Shown piece by piece: positions 1 through 11,445 of a DNA stretch of 64,000 nucleotides. Both the position numbers and the translations under genes were made by a program. The first letter of the stretch is position 1. The number at the start of each line of letters is the position of its first letter. The DNA comes from Aphelenchoides besseyi (taxonomy: Eukaryota; Nematoda; Chromadorea; Rhabditida; Aphelenchoididae), in contig JAMPIQ010000002.1 in assembly GCA_024699855.1 (NCBI GenBank), positions 2,232,001 to 2,296,000 on the forward strand, written 5' to 3'. The notes beneath the pieces are model-generated. The model was not told where the DNA came from, did not search any database, and saw nothing but the letters and a program-made list of their open reading frames with translations.

Positions 1-3000
1 TTGCTCGTCTTTGCAATGTGCCGGGATCGACGGGATCTTTTGTTGAAGCAAAGTTGTTGCTGAGATCTTCTAAATCCAACTGAAATTCGAGAATATAAAC
101 CTCGATTGTCGACTCCAAACATACGTGATCGTAGAGCTTTTCATCGTCGATATTCTCCCATACGGTTCCCTCAATTTTGGTGTGTGGAATTGCAGTCCAA
201 TTCAACGATTTGACTTGACCGTTCGGTTTGGGCACCTTCTTTTTGGGAGCCGTAGGATTCAGAATCGGACCGCCAAGTGATCTCAGCTGTGCAGCCGAAG
301 GCGGGGGAGGAGGTGGAAGTGGCAAAGAAGATGGCGGTTTCACAGGTGGCAAAGACGAAGTTGAACTAATCGTTGGAGTGGGGGAATGACAACAAGGATC
401 GGATGGTTGACTGCTCAGATCGGAGCTACGAGAGAAGGAAGAAAGAGAAAGACCGTCTTGAAGATCACTCAATCGATTCTCTAATTCGATTATTTTTTTG
501 TCTTTTTCCATCAACTCCTTTTCCAGTCGTGAACACTCGTCTTCAGATCGCAATTTAGCGAACAGTCGATCGAAGTCGATTCGCAGTTCCTGTCCAGCAA
601 AAGCAGAATCGACTTCATTGCCGATTTCTCCAACATTTTCCATTTGCACTTGTAAAGTCAACTGTTGGACAATCAAATCGAAAAGCCTCCACAAATGAAC
701 GTGTCGCTCGTTGGGTGTGATCATCAGCATGTGTTGCAAAGTAGACATGAAGTGGGGCATTGCGATGCTGTTCTCCAGTTTACTGACTAGTCCCTCGACC
801 ATCGCAACGGGACTCTCCAGGTTGATGGGTGAACTTGAGCCCGAGGTTGATCGGGAGCTCAGTTCCTGTTCGTCTTCCTGTCGCAACATCTCGAACAAAT
901 CCAAATGATCTTCCAAGGCCTGACCATGCGTGGATCGAACACCGTCGATGACTTCTTGAATTCCGAGCATCAGAAGCTCGTATCGCAAATGCAAACGAAA
1001 TTCGAGAGATTGCTGAAAATTTGAAATTAAATCGGATAACAATCTCCGGGCGACCTCAAGGCCTTTGGGTTCTCAAGGACACAAAAATTATTGGAATTAA
1101 AAAAACAAATTTGCGCTTCGAAATCGCAGGAATTTGGAGTCACGACTCGCGTTGAAAGGCGCGAAAAGTTAGTTGACGCAATTCGATCGCTTGCGCGGCC
1201 AAGAACGCAAAAGCGAAAACAATTTTTGGGGATCTCGACGTTCCGATCGAAAAGCTCGTTTGATTCGCGAGATGATAAGTTCGGGAATCTTCTTTCCAAT
1301 CGAACTTCGCGACGCCGTCAAACGACGTCGAGAGTTGCGGCCACGACGCACAGGAACTTTCGGCGTCTTTGCGTCTGTGGTTGTAAACGTCCGAACAAAC
1401 CAATCGGATTGCACGGAACATTGCGTTTGCGCGATGTTGCGCTTCAGAAGCCACCAATTACAAATCAACTTCTTACCTCGGCTGGACCGGACTTCAAAAG
1501 CGCGTTGATCAGTGACATAACAGCAGTTCTAATTCTTTCAGTATCCCGCTGAGTTCCGTGTTCCCGATGTAATTCATCGACCAGCTTCTGAAAGCGTGTA
1601 CGTTCGCCCAGGATCGTTGTTGCGTCCGTCAACGACTTCAGAACAGCGTAGTGGCCGCCTTCGGGTACCAAACATAAACCGGCGAGAATCTCCAAAGCCA
1701 AAAGCTGAAAAACAAACAAGTTAGTCGTTGAAAGAAGAACACACGTTTGATCGTGAGTCAATTGGCGGAAACTGTTAAGTTTAATGTCTCGCGCTTATCG
1801 CCTCTTCTGAAGGATCCAGAAATGCGAAAAATTCCCGACTTCTATCATCACCGAAAGACCTTTGACTCATCGGGCCATTGGTCTCAGGTGACGTCAATTA
1901 CCCAAAAAAAGAAGTTGAACAAACAACGCAAAATCCAATTCTCGACTTTTGCAAGAACGTTCGCACTTTTTTCCCGATCAAAATCAACACGTTGACCTCC
2001 GATGAGAGGACGAGAAGAGTCGTTTGCACGCAAATTTGTGCGTAAACTAATAAGCAGCTAAAGACGCAAAGCCGAAGAAGTTGATCGGCGTTTTGCGCCG
2101 CTCATTCCCGTTGTAACATTCCAAAGCGTCCGGTTGCAGAACTTGTAGTCGAACGTTCTTCGTCATCATTCTTCTGTGGACGCTAATCTCTGAACTTCTG
2201 TTGACGTCAGAAATTTCCCCCCGATAAGCTTCTGCAGAAATGGCGTTTGAATGGGCGAGTAAAAACAAACAAGTTGCACCGGAATTGCGGGAAACGGTGA
2301 GCTCAGCGACGTCGCTTTCGAAATCCGTTGACGACGCAAAGCGCGAGAAAAAAAGGATTTCGAAACACGAGAAATCACCAACAATCAAACTAATGAGTCC
2401 AATTGAGCGCGGAATTCGAGGGGCGAATCGCGAGTGTGAAGAGCGCCGATGGCACGTTTCTGAAAGGATCCGTTCGCGCGTTCTCATCCGCGGAGAGGTC
2501 AGGAATCTGCGTGTCACTTACCGTACAAACGCATCCGACCAGAACACCGGCGAGCAGAAGCAGGAACGTGGCCATTCCGTGTTTTCCAGACACAACGACT
2601 GAATTCAATCAACCCGGTCGAGCGTCATAAAACCGTTTTGACCTTCGCGGAGCGTTCTCGTCGACGTTCCGTGATAATCAAATGCGCCAAGAAAAACAAC
2701 GCGGTGGTCGTTAACGTTCATATTTGGGCGTGCGAAAACAATTAACTCGAAATTAACGAGCGTTTTTTCGAATCGTCCGATCAGTCAATCGATTCGAAGT
2801 CACAAGACGTCGCGCTTCGATTTCGAATTATGCAAATCGAAATCCACAGGTTGAGATCTCCAGCCGCCTGCTGCGAATTCGCGCATTTACGGTCGGCGGG
2901 CCGTAAAACCGTCGGCTTTTACGACTTCGAAGTTGTACAAAAGCGAATTACAAACACAACTGATACCAACTGACCGCTCGGTCAGCAGGTGGCCCGGTGG

Positions 3001-4129
3001 TGATCAGTGGCGGGTCAGCCGGAGATAACACCAGTTTCCGCCGTTCGCTCACGAGTTACGATCTTGGGAAGAAGCGGCGTTCTAATCGTGCAAATTGAGC
3101 GCTAAAAGTCGCATTTGGCTTCCCGAAAAGACGCCGCGCATCTGCCAAATTCGGTCGAGAGGCGCCATCAATCCCGAGGCCGACAAGTGGAACGCACGAA
3201 AACAACAAAAGAAGCCGAATTGATTGTTAGTGAGCAGAAGCAGTTACCTTCTTTCTCGTTCCCACCTGACAACGCGGATTCTTCGCCTCCAGAGCGCCGA
3301 CCACGCTGAGCAGCGAGTTTGAAGTTTCCAGCACAAACGTACGAGCCGTCTGAAAGAAATCAAATAAGGAAGTTCAAGGAATGACCGTTGAGTTTGTGTA
3401 CGTTCGAAGAGAAGGCAATTAGACTCGAAACGATCGAATTTCTGTTCAAACTTACGGCCGAATTCAACAGCGCTTTGAAACATGTGAGAATCGGAAGTGC
3501 CAAACAGTCGGCGCCATTTCTCGTTTCCGCCAAAATTCGCGTCAACAACTGAAATCGGCTCGTTTAATCGTCATTCCGCCGACATTTCTCTCTCACATTT
3601 ATACCGTCTTGATCGATAAACGATTGAACGAACGGTAAACTCTCGGTTCGAAGTGCCACGGCCAACACTTCGATTTGCTGTACAGCCAATGGAAGTGTGT
3701 ACTTGTCGGGGAAGAAGTCGGCCCAATCGCGCAATCTTCGGACCACAGATTCAACGTGAATTGAAGACTTGATTTTGTCCTGAACGCATGTTCAATGAAT
3801 CGACGACGACTGACCGACCTGTCTAACATGTTGCTCAACAATCATCAACCACTTCTTTTCGGCTGATTGCTCGTTTAGTTCCTGCTGCTTCTCGGGGCTC
3901 AAATCCAATTCTTCCTGAAGAGCGGAATGTTAATGCGAAATCGAAAGTGTGACCGTTCGCTCACCAAAAGCTGCTTGAACTCCGACTCCAGGCGCTGTCG
4001 ATCGGGAAGTGCCGAGGCGTCCAAACTCATCGGCGACCTCGACGGCTCTTCGCCGGCCGTTTTGTCCGGCGGTTTCTTGTCCATTCGATTGAAACAGCTC
4101 CAAGCACGATCGATTAGCTCGTCCAACAT
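1..4129 (-). CDS. daam-1: DAAM-family formin (3' end outside window)
   Basis: Actin-nucleating formin acting downstream of Rho/Dishevelled at the cell cortex. Read on the minus strand, the exons align in order with DAAM proteins. The GTPase-binding start ([11 protein letters not shown], then [11 protein letters not shown] and SAEKKW) is at 4129-3800. The armadillo-like FH3 region includes [15 protein letters not shown] at 1706-1660 and [17 protein letters not shown] near 1010-960. A coiled-coil follows, then a proline-rich FH1 (PLPPPPPPP near 300) and the FH2 start ([17 protein letters not shown]) running off position 1. The introns are short except 1707-3265 (donor CAG|GTGGGA, acceptor TTTTTCAG|CTTTTG), which restores the DAAM reading across the join. 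The start is the first ATG of the first recognisable exon. It is preceded by TTTGCAG, so an upstream untranslated or trans-spliced exon is possible. Most of FH2 and the autoregulatory tail lie outside the window. Confidence 0.9.
2166..2576 (-). CDS. Possible small secreted peptide gene nested in the formin intron
   Basis: At 2576-2523 on the minus strand an ATG opens a strongly hydrophobic 18-residue stretch ([18 protein letters not shown]) that looks like a signal peptide, followed at once by a consensus donor GTAAGT. A phase-compatible acceptor (ATTTCTGCAG near 2232) would add about 21 residues ([13 protein letters not shown]...) before a stop at 2166-2168. The predicted product is only about 39 aa. 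The family is unknown. It lies on the same strand inside the 1.56-kb formin intron. An alternative is that this is chance hydrophobic coding plus a chance donor. No TATA box is evident upstream. Confidence 0.25.
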
Positions 4130-6952
4130 CGCTGCAAATGAATTCGTTCGGAGAGAAGAGAGGAACACGACGGTAAATGGTCGCGTTTTGATTGATTGCT
4201 AATAAAAGGGAATAAACATCTACGAGAAGAATAGCCGACGGATTTTATGCTCAAAAAGCGATTTTACGGTTCTCGCGCTGTTGAATCACTTCTTTTGATC
4301 GAGACCAACGAATTCAGCTGTTAACTCACTCGTTCAAAACAGCTGTCGAGTCGCCACAAAAACACGATCGGTCATAAGCGATCGACCCGTTGAAGTTAAT
4401 CCACAGACATCTCGTAATCGGCGGCTAAATGCCTCCAATTCGTGAGGTTACAATTCGGAATGAAACGGCAACTAATTTGCAAACAAAAACACGTCGCGGA
4501 TTTTTCGGTTTCAGCGCTCGACACTCAAAAGTGCGAATCGAGTGACATGATCGCGCGATTATTTGCAGTGTTTCCGTCTTCGAAATTATGCAAACAAAAC
4601 GACGGCGAGTTGATCGGGACCCCCCAGAATGCCAGAACGTTTTTTGTTTCGAACGAAAACCGGAAATCGCGCGAACGTTTTCCGTCGATGGCCACTCCAA
4701 TGGACGCGCGGAAGATGAGTGGAGAGGCACAAACTTAACTCCGCAACATACCGTATGGTTGCCCACGTGTTTTTGGGAACCAACAAATCGACCGGTTTGT
4801 GGGTGAGCGATTCGGGACTTTTTTGAGCTCGAGAGAAGCGGATTTTGGAGCAAAAAGGTTTCCAGCAGAGTTCGCAAAAAACGCGATTTGATTGAGCGGA
4901 CGGTTTCGAATCCGCAAAACCGTCGCTGTTGACCGATCGATTTGGTCAAAGAACCGACAACAAAGACGCGCGTTTCTTTTGTTTGACCAAAACGAAACCT
5001 CCGGAGGGGTCTCTAACGCCTTTGTGGTCATCATCGAGCTCGTTCCTGAACTTTTTGCCGGCTAACGACTCACTTGTTCGGGTCACGGTCAGCCACAAAA
5101 TTGACGCCGCGCTTTTAATTGAGCATACGCGGAGGTAAAATGAGGTCAATGAAACGAATTCCGTGCGTTCCATCGACTGATAAGCACAAATCGAGCGAGC
5201 ATCACGAAAACTTTCCCTTCGGACACACCACCCAATGGATCGTCGTCAATCGACCGCATCTCGTCGTTTATCGTCGATTCATGAACGTCGATCGTAAACG
5301 CCGCTGTTCGTGACTTCAAACTGCGCGATCGGATTTCGACGTTGATTCACACAGAATTCCGTGGCAACCAAGAAAACCAGAAACCAACCGTAGCCACATA
5401 GACGCAGATGTTTTCGTCCCGCAAAATGTCCGGAAATCGTCAGCGAATTTGACTGCCGACCCTCAACGGTCGTTTGTCTTTTCGGCAGTAAATTTCCGTC
5501 CGTTAAAATGTAAAACCACGCTGTCAACAAACAAAAGGACTTGCATAATCACGACTCGAATTTCACGTTCAAACACCCAACACTTTTGCGCCCACCAAAA
5601 ACACGATCGCGACAATCGAATGAGTCGGAGATTAACAACAACGAAAATGCCGACGCATAAGAATCGAGTGTTCTCAACACGAACAGTCAAGAAGACGGCC
5701 GCCAGAAACTCTCAAGCCATCCACTTGCCGTTTAGTTCCGATTTGCATCCCAAAAACCGCAAATTGCAGAAAACCAACCGCCCGCCGATTACCCAACAAC
5801 CTCAAGGCCGCCAATCGATTAGCTAATGGAGATCACTTTCATTCAATCTCGAGCTCGAAGGTCGTGAGAATGTGCGCACGGAAGCTCCAAGAAAAACAGG
5901 TGCTCCCAAATCGAAGCCGTAAACCCCAGGCTTCGAATGGTCAACCTCATGGGAAGGAAGGACTTGCGAGTTGATCGCCGCAATTACGCGGTTTGTTGGC
6001 GCAATAAAGCGGATGATCACAACCGAAAATCTTGAGGATTTTTGCAGCGCAATCAACTCGAAACGCACAAAAACTTTTCGGTTCGGCGGCGCAAAAGTTT
6101 CTCCAAAAAATTTTTGCCGCTCAACAAAAGAAAATTGCCGATCCGAAAGCTCATCGACGATTTCGAGCGCGCGGATAAAAAGACGTTTCGACGGATCGTT
6201 GCTACGACTCATTGACGTTTCCACGACTCTTCAAACGTGCGTTTGCCCCCTCGAACTTATCAAACAAAAACAAAATTACGCGTGTAATCAAATTAAAAGT
6301 CTGCGGCGTTCTCGGCTCCTCTCCTGCGCACTTTCTCTTTCGGATAATCTCCGTTTTCGCGCAATCGAATGAGCAGCGAAGATGCCAACCGACGTTCTAA
6401 TTCGCGTGACTTCGTTGTCGTCGCGGATTAGTTCCACGCAAAAAACTCCCAAGGATCACTATCGGCCTTGACACGCACCAGACTCTCGACTGTAAACTTT
6501 ACGGCATTGTCTTTGATCGCGGAGGCCAAATGTGGTCGCCGCAATCTCCAGAGACCGACGAAAATGATTCTCGTGGAATTCAAATGGGTGTCTCCTAAAC
6601 GATGCTTATGTTAATATTGACAAGAAAACAAAAAATGCAAGGTTGTTTAGGGTTGTGGCAACGGTTGAAGTTATAGTTTTGATACAAGAAATGAAGAGAA
6701 AAACTGTTGACAAGCTCATCGAATGACGTCAAATTGCTTGAAAGATCGAGACGACTAAACTGAGATATGTTTAAAGGGTATCTAAAGAGATTACTGAAAC
6801 CACAGTCGGAGCTTAACGTTATGTCGACAGAAAGTTTTTAAATCTCCAGTGGTTGACCAAGTGACTTTGATGAAGTACAAATCAAAACAGAACTTTCATG
6901 ACTGTCATTTATGACCACAACTTCGTCGACTACGATAACAGGAAACATTTCG
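4130..6952. other. 2.8 kb upstream of the formin with no convincing gene
   Basis: The stretch carries many overlapping open frames on both strands, but none has a recognisable domain, a consistent exon chain or a signal peptide. It is relatively rich in CpG-containing words mixed with short A and T runs, which lowers stop-codon density and explains the shadow frames. It probably holds the formin promoter and 5' untranslated exons. A minus-strand segment ending at a GTATGT donor near 4754 could be such an exon, but I cannot prove it. Confidence 0.4.
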
Positions 6953-7178
6953 CAAAGAAACCCAAGAGGAGAAATCGATGAGCAGTTACTTTGACGACCG
7001 CCAATCTCAGCGGCATCGGCGTTTTCTTGTCTCGATTTCAAGAAGCTCTTGGAACAACAAGAATGGTCACGATCTCCAACTTCCAAACGTTGAGCTCCGC
7101 AATCGCCGAGCATAATTTGGAATCAACCAAACAAACGGTTTCAACTCTTTGCGGCGAAATGTGAGTTTTCTTCTTTTC
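6953..7178 (+). pseudogene. Perfect 226-bp copy of the thoc-1 5' end
   Basis: The 226 bases are identical to 38730-38955 on the same strand. They include the sequence upstream of the start, the ATG (7062-7064), all of exon 1 and the donor plus first intron bases. Identity stops abruptly at both ends, and the downstream sequence has no acceptor or exon 2. The copy therefore cannot encode THOC1. Because non-coding bases are as identical as coding ones, it is a very recent DNA-level duplication, not a retrocopy. A start codon with a usable donor remains, so it could emit a short aberrant transcript if the copied region includes promoter sequence. Confidence 0.9.
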
Positions 7179-7267
7179 GTTCTTATTGTGGAAATGAAGT
7201 TAATAGTTGGTATTAAGAGTTGAAAGCATTGTGTTTATTGGAAGCTTACAAGTGTTGCATTTTCTTT

Positions 7268-8905
7268 TTCGACTGAATCTGTCGAATCAGATCGTAGTCA
7301 CAAAGTCCGTTCATTTCATTCCAAAGTTGCACTTCTGATTCCGTTGAGTTGTGTTCCAGTTTTGGATCTTCATCGCCGTTAACTCGAAGCACAACTCACG
7401 AATCTTCTTCGGTCATTTGTCGCTATTAAGACGTTTGATTTGACTGCGGGCTACCAGTCTTCACAAACTGAACGATGAAGCGCAACCAAAATTGTCGATA
7501 CCTACGATCGGCTTCGTTGAAAAGTGTCTCAACGTCTCTCAAATGACCAAACAGATAAACGTACTCAGTTCCGTGTGTTGACACTGAAATCAAAGCTAAC
7601 TGATTGCTCGTCTTTATGGTTACCGTTAATCGGAAGTTTTGGCGGTTGCATCGCGAAATGTGAGCGGTCGAAAGTCCCGTTGTAAATCGGCCATCCGTTT
7701 CGCATTTTCGTCAACATCTCTAATTTAGCCGGTACTGCAAAATAACAGTCGTGGATTGCACGGGTGTAACAGTCGAGGTAGAAAGCAGGTCCACCAGTTC
7801 GATTGCCGACGTAGAAATCCACCATTCGTTCGATGCCTTCAGCCATTCGATCACCCCAAATCTTCTTCGTGATGAAAAAATCAGAAACTTTACGACGAAA
7901 CGAATTAAGATCGAAATTTGCAATGTTGTTCGGATCTACTTCTGCAATGCTCTCTAAGTAGTTGAACAGAGCTGAAAGGAAAGAATAGGATATGAATGTT
8001 TGGAGACTTAATACCGAAAGCAACTCCTTCGTTATAAGAATTGGTGTTCAAGGTCGGTTTACTGGAGCATTACGAACTAAATCGGGATAATCCATGGGAA
8101 GGAAATCGCCGTCTATTCGAGGCGAAAACCGAAGAACACTCGCACCATCCATTGGTGGACCCTAAAACAAGAAACCAATTGCAATAAACTCATAATCAAC
8201 TAACAATCTGCTTATATGCAGTGGTCAGATCTTTGGCTGTGAATCTTCGAAGAAACTCTTTTGTACTTCCGATCGACAGATTCTGTGGATTCAGGTGTTT
8301 GACCATCTTGTTTGTTTCTGCAACGACAATGTTGCCGGTGGTAATCATCGAAAAGGAACATCCGCTGAATTGAATCGCTTGAGCAAACAAATCTAAAGTT
8401 CGTACAAGCACTACTAAGAGAATATGATCAAATTTACGATTTGAGAGAGGACTTAAAGTCAACGCAGAAACAAGTGTCGCACCGGCTGAATGGCCTGCAA
8501 TCGTAAGGTGATGGCATGTGATGATTGCTCGTGATCTTGGAGTTGTTGAGTACCACCAAGTAGACTCTCGCCTGCCAAACAAGAACGAGGAATATGTACG
8601 TTCGAAGTGTGTAAAACATGATCGCGAAAACAATTAAAACGATGCACGTCGTGATTGCAGGCGTTCATTCTTCTTCCGCAAACTTGTCAACTCCATCGCC
8701 GTTCACCAACTCGACTGTACGCCATGTGAAATAGCCGAGGTTGAAGATGGCTTGACATAACTCAACAATCTGAAATAGTTGAAAGTGGAAGGACGTCGGA
8801 CGGGAACATACAGCAAACAGAATGAACGGCCAATAGTATCCCGAACGATGTTGTTGATTGGGATACTTCGTGGACAATTGTTTTCCTGGAAAGTGGTCAT
8901 AATTC
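7268..8905 (-). pseudogene. Decayed type-B carboxylesterase
   Basis: Esterase landmarks appear in the right order on the minus strand: an LGYFTW segment (near 8740), the nucleophile elbow TIAGHSAGA (near 8500), FAQAIQFSGCS, a lid/C-terminal region with FYLDCYTRAIHDCYF, the active-site His in STHGTEYVYLFG (near 7570), and a tail LWNEMNGLCDYD. Several lesions break it. At about 8060 the frame shifts by one base between APV and KPTLNTNSYNEG. Near 7560-7600 the His segment is in a different frame from the preceding exon. After FVKTGSP there are in-frame TAA and TAG codons near 7425. The sequence just upstream of the elbow has no recognisable YGLWDQ-type motif. It is clearly derived from the same family as the intact copy at 31.8-33.9 kb, but not functional as read. 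Confidence 0.75.
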
Positions 8906-9298
8906 ACGGGTCGCTTTCATTTGGTTTTTTTCCGAAGCAGAAGCGAGAGATTGTTCGTTTATAATCCATAGATTAATGGATTTTCTGAAGTCTACTCACG
9001 CTTTTTGGTTGGTCTTTACGTAAGTTCAGAAAAGAAGATTGAAACTTTCTGATGCAACAGATTTGAAGTTAAATTCCATGTTAAGAGGTGTTTAGTAGTG
9101 AAAAAGTGCTATTTGCGACCCATCAACTTAAACATGAAGCAATGCAAGCAAACATGAACAAATCTATAAAAGTCACACACAAAATAGACGTAACAAATGT
9201 TTCAAAAATCAAAAATGAAACACGTCTTAATTAAAAGAAGTTTTAAAAGAGTTAACAAATTATAAGTGGTCTTAATGACCTCCACCTCATTTGATACT

Positions 9299-9987
9299 TC
9301 AGTTCATCTCTTTGGGCATTTGATAGTCGGCAACGTAGAGATTCGGATCGACATCTTTCGGAAGCGGATCGATGGTGGTTTGAAGTTCGTGTTCGATGCG
9401 AAGCAGATCGTGACGATCGGTGTACGTGATGAAATTGACCGCAATTCCGAAGTGACCGAAACGACCCGAACTGAAAGTGCAAAACAAAAAATGCGCACAC
9501 CAAACTTAAACCAAAGCTAATCCCAAACACCACAAATTGCTATTCCTATCTATTCAAAGAGATTACTCACCGTCCAATTCGATGCAAATAGGTTTCCGAG
9601 TTGTGCGGAAAGTCGAAGTTGATGACCACATTGACCGCTTGAATGTCAATTCCACGAGATAACAAATCCGAGCAAACCAAATTGCGGCAGTTTCCTTGAC
9701 GAAACTCATTGAGCACACCATCACGATGTTGTTGAGCCATTTTGGAGTGGATTTAGTAGCAGAAGTAGCCGAGCTCGTTGATTATCTTCGCTAACAACTC
9801 GACACGTTGAGATGAATTGCAAAAGATGATCGATTGGTTGATTTGAAGCTTGCGGAACAACGTAACCAAGCAATGCTCCTTTTGCTTTTCGTGGACAAAT
9901 GCGTAGTATTGAGTTACGCTTGGAGAGACCAGTTCCTCCATCGAGTTGATTTCGTACGGATTCTTCATGTGCTTTTGCATGAACGTA
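9299..9987 (-). pseudogene. Truncated DDX6/CGH-1 DEAD-box helicase fragment
   Basis: This is the C-terminal RecA-like half of a DDX6-type (P-body, translational repression) RNA helicase. [13 protein letters not shown] and [20 protein letters not shown] lead, followed by [47 protein letters not shown], and after an intron SGRFGHFGIAVN, ending NLYVADYQMPKEMN. The retained intron (donor near 9570, acceptor near 9475) shows a genomic, not RNA-mediated, duplication. The N-terminal half with DEAD and Walker motifs is absent. Where family members read Cys-Tyr-Tyr-Ile-His-Ser the copy has TAA for the second Tyr (near 9752-9754). The left part is joined without a spacer to an acyltransferase remnant at about 9987. 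It is a dead fragment; the functional helicase must lie elsewhere. Confidence 0.85.
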
Positions 9988-10910
9988 GAAAGCAATGAAA
10001 CCGCACATGAACTGCCGGAAGCGATTACTGAGCGACATGTGTTGATCGTTGCTCTTCGAGTAGAATTGTAAAGCAAAAGAAACGATGGCCATCAGGCTAA
10101 CTATTGCCAGTCGAATTGAAACTCGAAATCGACCAGTCAAAAAGATCAGAGTAGGAACACATGTGTAAAATTGTATCTCAACTGCAATATCTAGACCAAG
10201 CCCAAAGAAAAACCGCTCTTTTGAAGCTTCAAAAGAAATCAATCCGATCACAGTTTTGGTTCAACCTCAACCGCTATGAAGTAAAACTTGATTTTTCCAT
10301 CTCTCTTGTCCGATGACTTCAGTATTCTGCAAAATGCCCCAAACTGTTTACCTGACAAAGACCACATGTGCATAAAGAACTTGCAACCTTCCAGACTCTG
10401 AAACACAAATTCACGTATTCATTGCTGTTTGGAGCACCTGGATGAAGTAATCGGCATCTTCATCACTTGCAATGTTGCTCATGAAAACCAGCGGTTTCAT
10501 TGTTTCTCCAATTAAATCCCCAAAATCCAACGGGTAAACGAACCACAAAGCAGAAAGAAGCAACACCGTCAAGATGACAAACAGGTAAATTGGCACAATA
10601 CGTTTGAGACGTCGAAAATAGAAGTCCAAAACTTCTCTCTGTCCAATGGCAACTTTTTTGACAATAACATGCACATCAAGAAGCCAGAGATAACAAAAAA
10701 TCTGAAGCTTTTATAAATTCTTCTCTAATCTCAATTCACATGTCGACACCAAGAAATCCACTGGTAATAGTTCGACCCCACAAGTGAAAGAGCAGAACAA
10801 AAACAATTGCAACTCCACGTAATCCTTAGATTTCATCGATTCGACGAGCTAAAGACAAAATCCAAAAAACTTGTTCCTAGAACTAACCATGTCGTTGCTG
10901 TTGAGGAACA
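9988..10910 (-). pseudogene. Decayed OAC-type acyltransferase (acyltransferase_3)
   Basis: The pieces match the intact OAC gene at 18-20.4 kb in order. GLRGVAIVFVLLFH with GFLGVD lies at about 10830-10740, LDFYFRRLKRIVPIYLFVILT at about 10640, then AVEIQFYTCVPTLIFL at about 10180, and [13 protein letters not shown] at about 10000. The codon before GLRG is TAA where the intact paralogue has CAA (Gln), near 10832. The WSL segment before VEIQFY is scrambled. The C-terminal membrane helices and the SGNH domain are missing, because the sequence changes to DDX6 helicase at about 9987. This is a multi-lesion pseudogene. Confidence 0.75.
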
Positions 10911-11356
10911 GCAATTGCCTTAGACACTTTCATGTTTATTGTCAAACTGACGGGAAAATGTCGATGGGTTTCGATAACTTTTCCCGGTAATTTGTGTAAA
11001 TCTGCGATTTAGACGAGCGTTCTTATTTCAAACAAACCCATTGGTTGTTTCGAAAGAACGTGGGTTGACTGGAAGGTTTGGCGTCTAATCGGCAAAATGC
11101 GATCAACGTGGGAAACAAATAGGATTCAGAAAACTTTGTTTTTGATGGTGCTTATAGCCACTACTTTGTTTGGAGCAACCGTCAAAGATGCTGATGGATT
11201 ACCTGCTCAGACTCTGTTCTGTTTAGCTACACAATTCCTGGATCACAAACATAGTCCCTAGTAGTCGTGGTTGTGATCAAATGAACGTGAACGACGATCA
11301 GACGGCGAGCTTTTCGCTCTGCAGTTGCTTCCACTCGGAAGTTCATTGAAGCCGTT
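10911..11356. other. Intergenic, no gene seen
   Basis: AT-rich sequence between the decayed acyltransferase and the tRNA. No open frame with coding features or splice chain is visible. Confidence 0.5.
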
Positions 11357-11428
11357 GGCTTGGTGGTCTAATGGCATGATTCTCGCTTTGGGTGCGAGAG
11401 GCTCCGGGTTCGATTCCCGGCCGAGCCC
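11357..11428 (+). tRNA. tRNA-Pro (anticodon TGG)
   Basis: The cloverleaf folds by eye. The 7-bp acceptor stem is GGCTTGG paired with CCGAGCC (one T-G wobble). The anticodon stem is CTCGC/GCGAG enclosing TTTGGGT, so the anticodon is TGG. The T arm is CCGGG-TTCGATT-CCCGG. Length is 72 nt with the discriminator C. A run of eight T follows within about 10 bases, as expected for RNA polymerase III termination. No intron. Confidence 0.95.
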
Positions 11429-11433
11429 AATAC

Positions 11434-11445
11434 CTTTTTTTTAAC
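11434..11445 (+). terminator. Pol III T-run after tRNA-Pro
   Basis: A run of T residues directly downstream of the tRNA 3' end, the standard RNA polymerase III terminator. Confidence 0.7.

Noticed and set aside
4425..4949. Minus-strand 174-codon frame upstream of the formin
   Set aside because: No domain, no start context, low stop density explains it; only its GTATGT donor-like end is of interest.
5823..6372. Overlapping 133-codon frames on both strands
   Set aside because: Both strands open over the same stretch, which is a composition effect; neither shows a family signature.
9299..9987. Processed retrocopy of a helicase
   Set aside because: An intron is retained between YLHRIGR and SGRFGHF and there is no poly(A) tract, so it is a genomic fragment.
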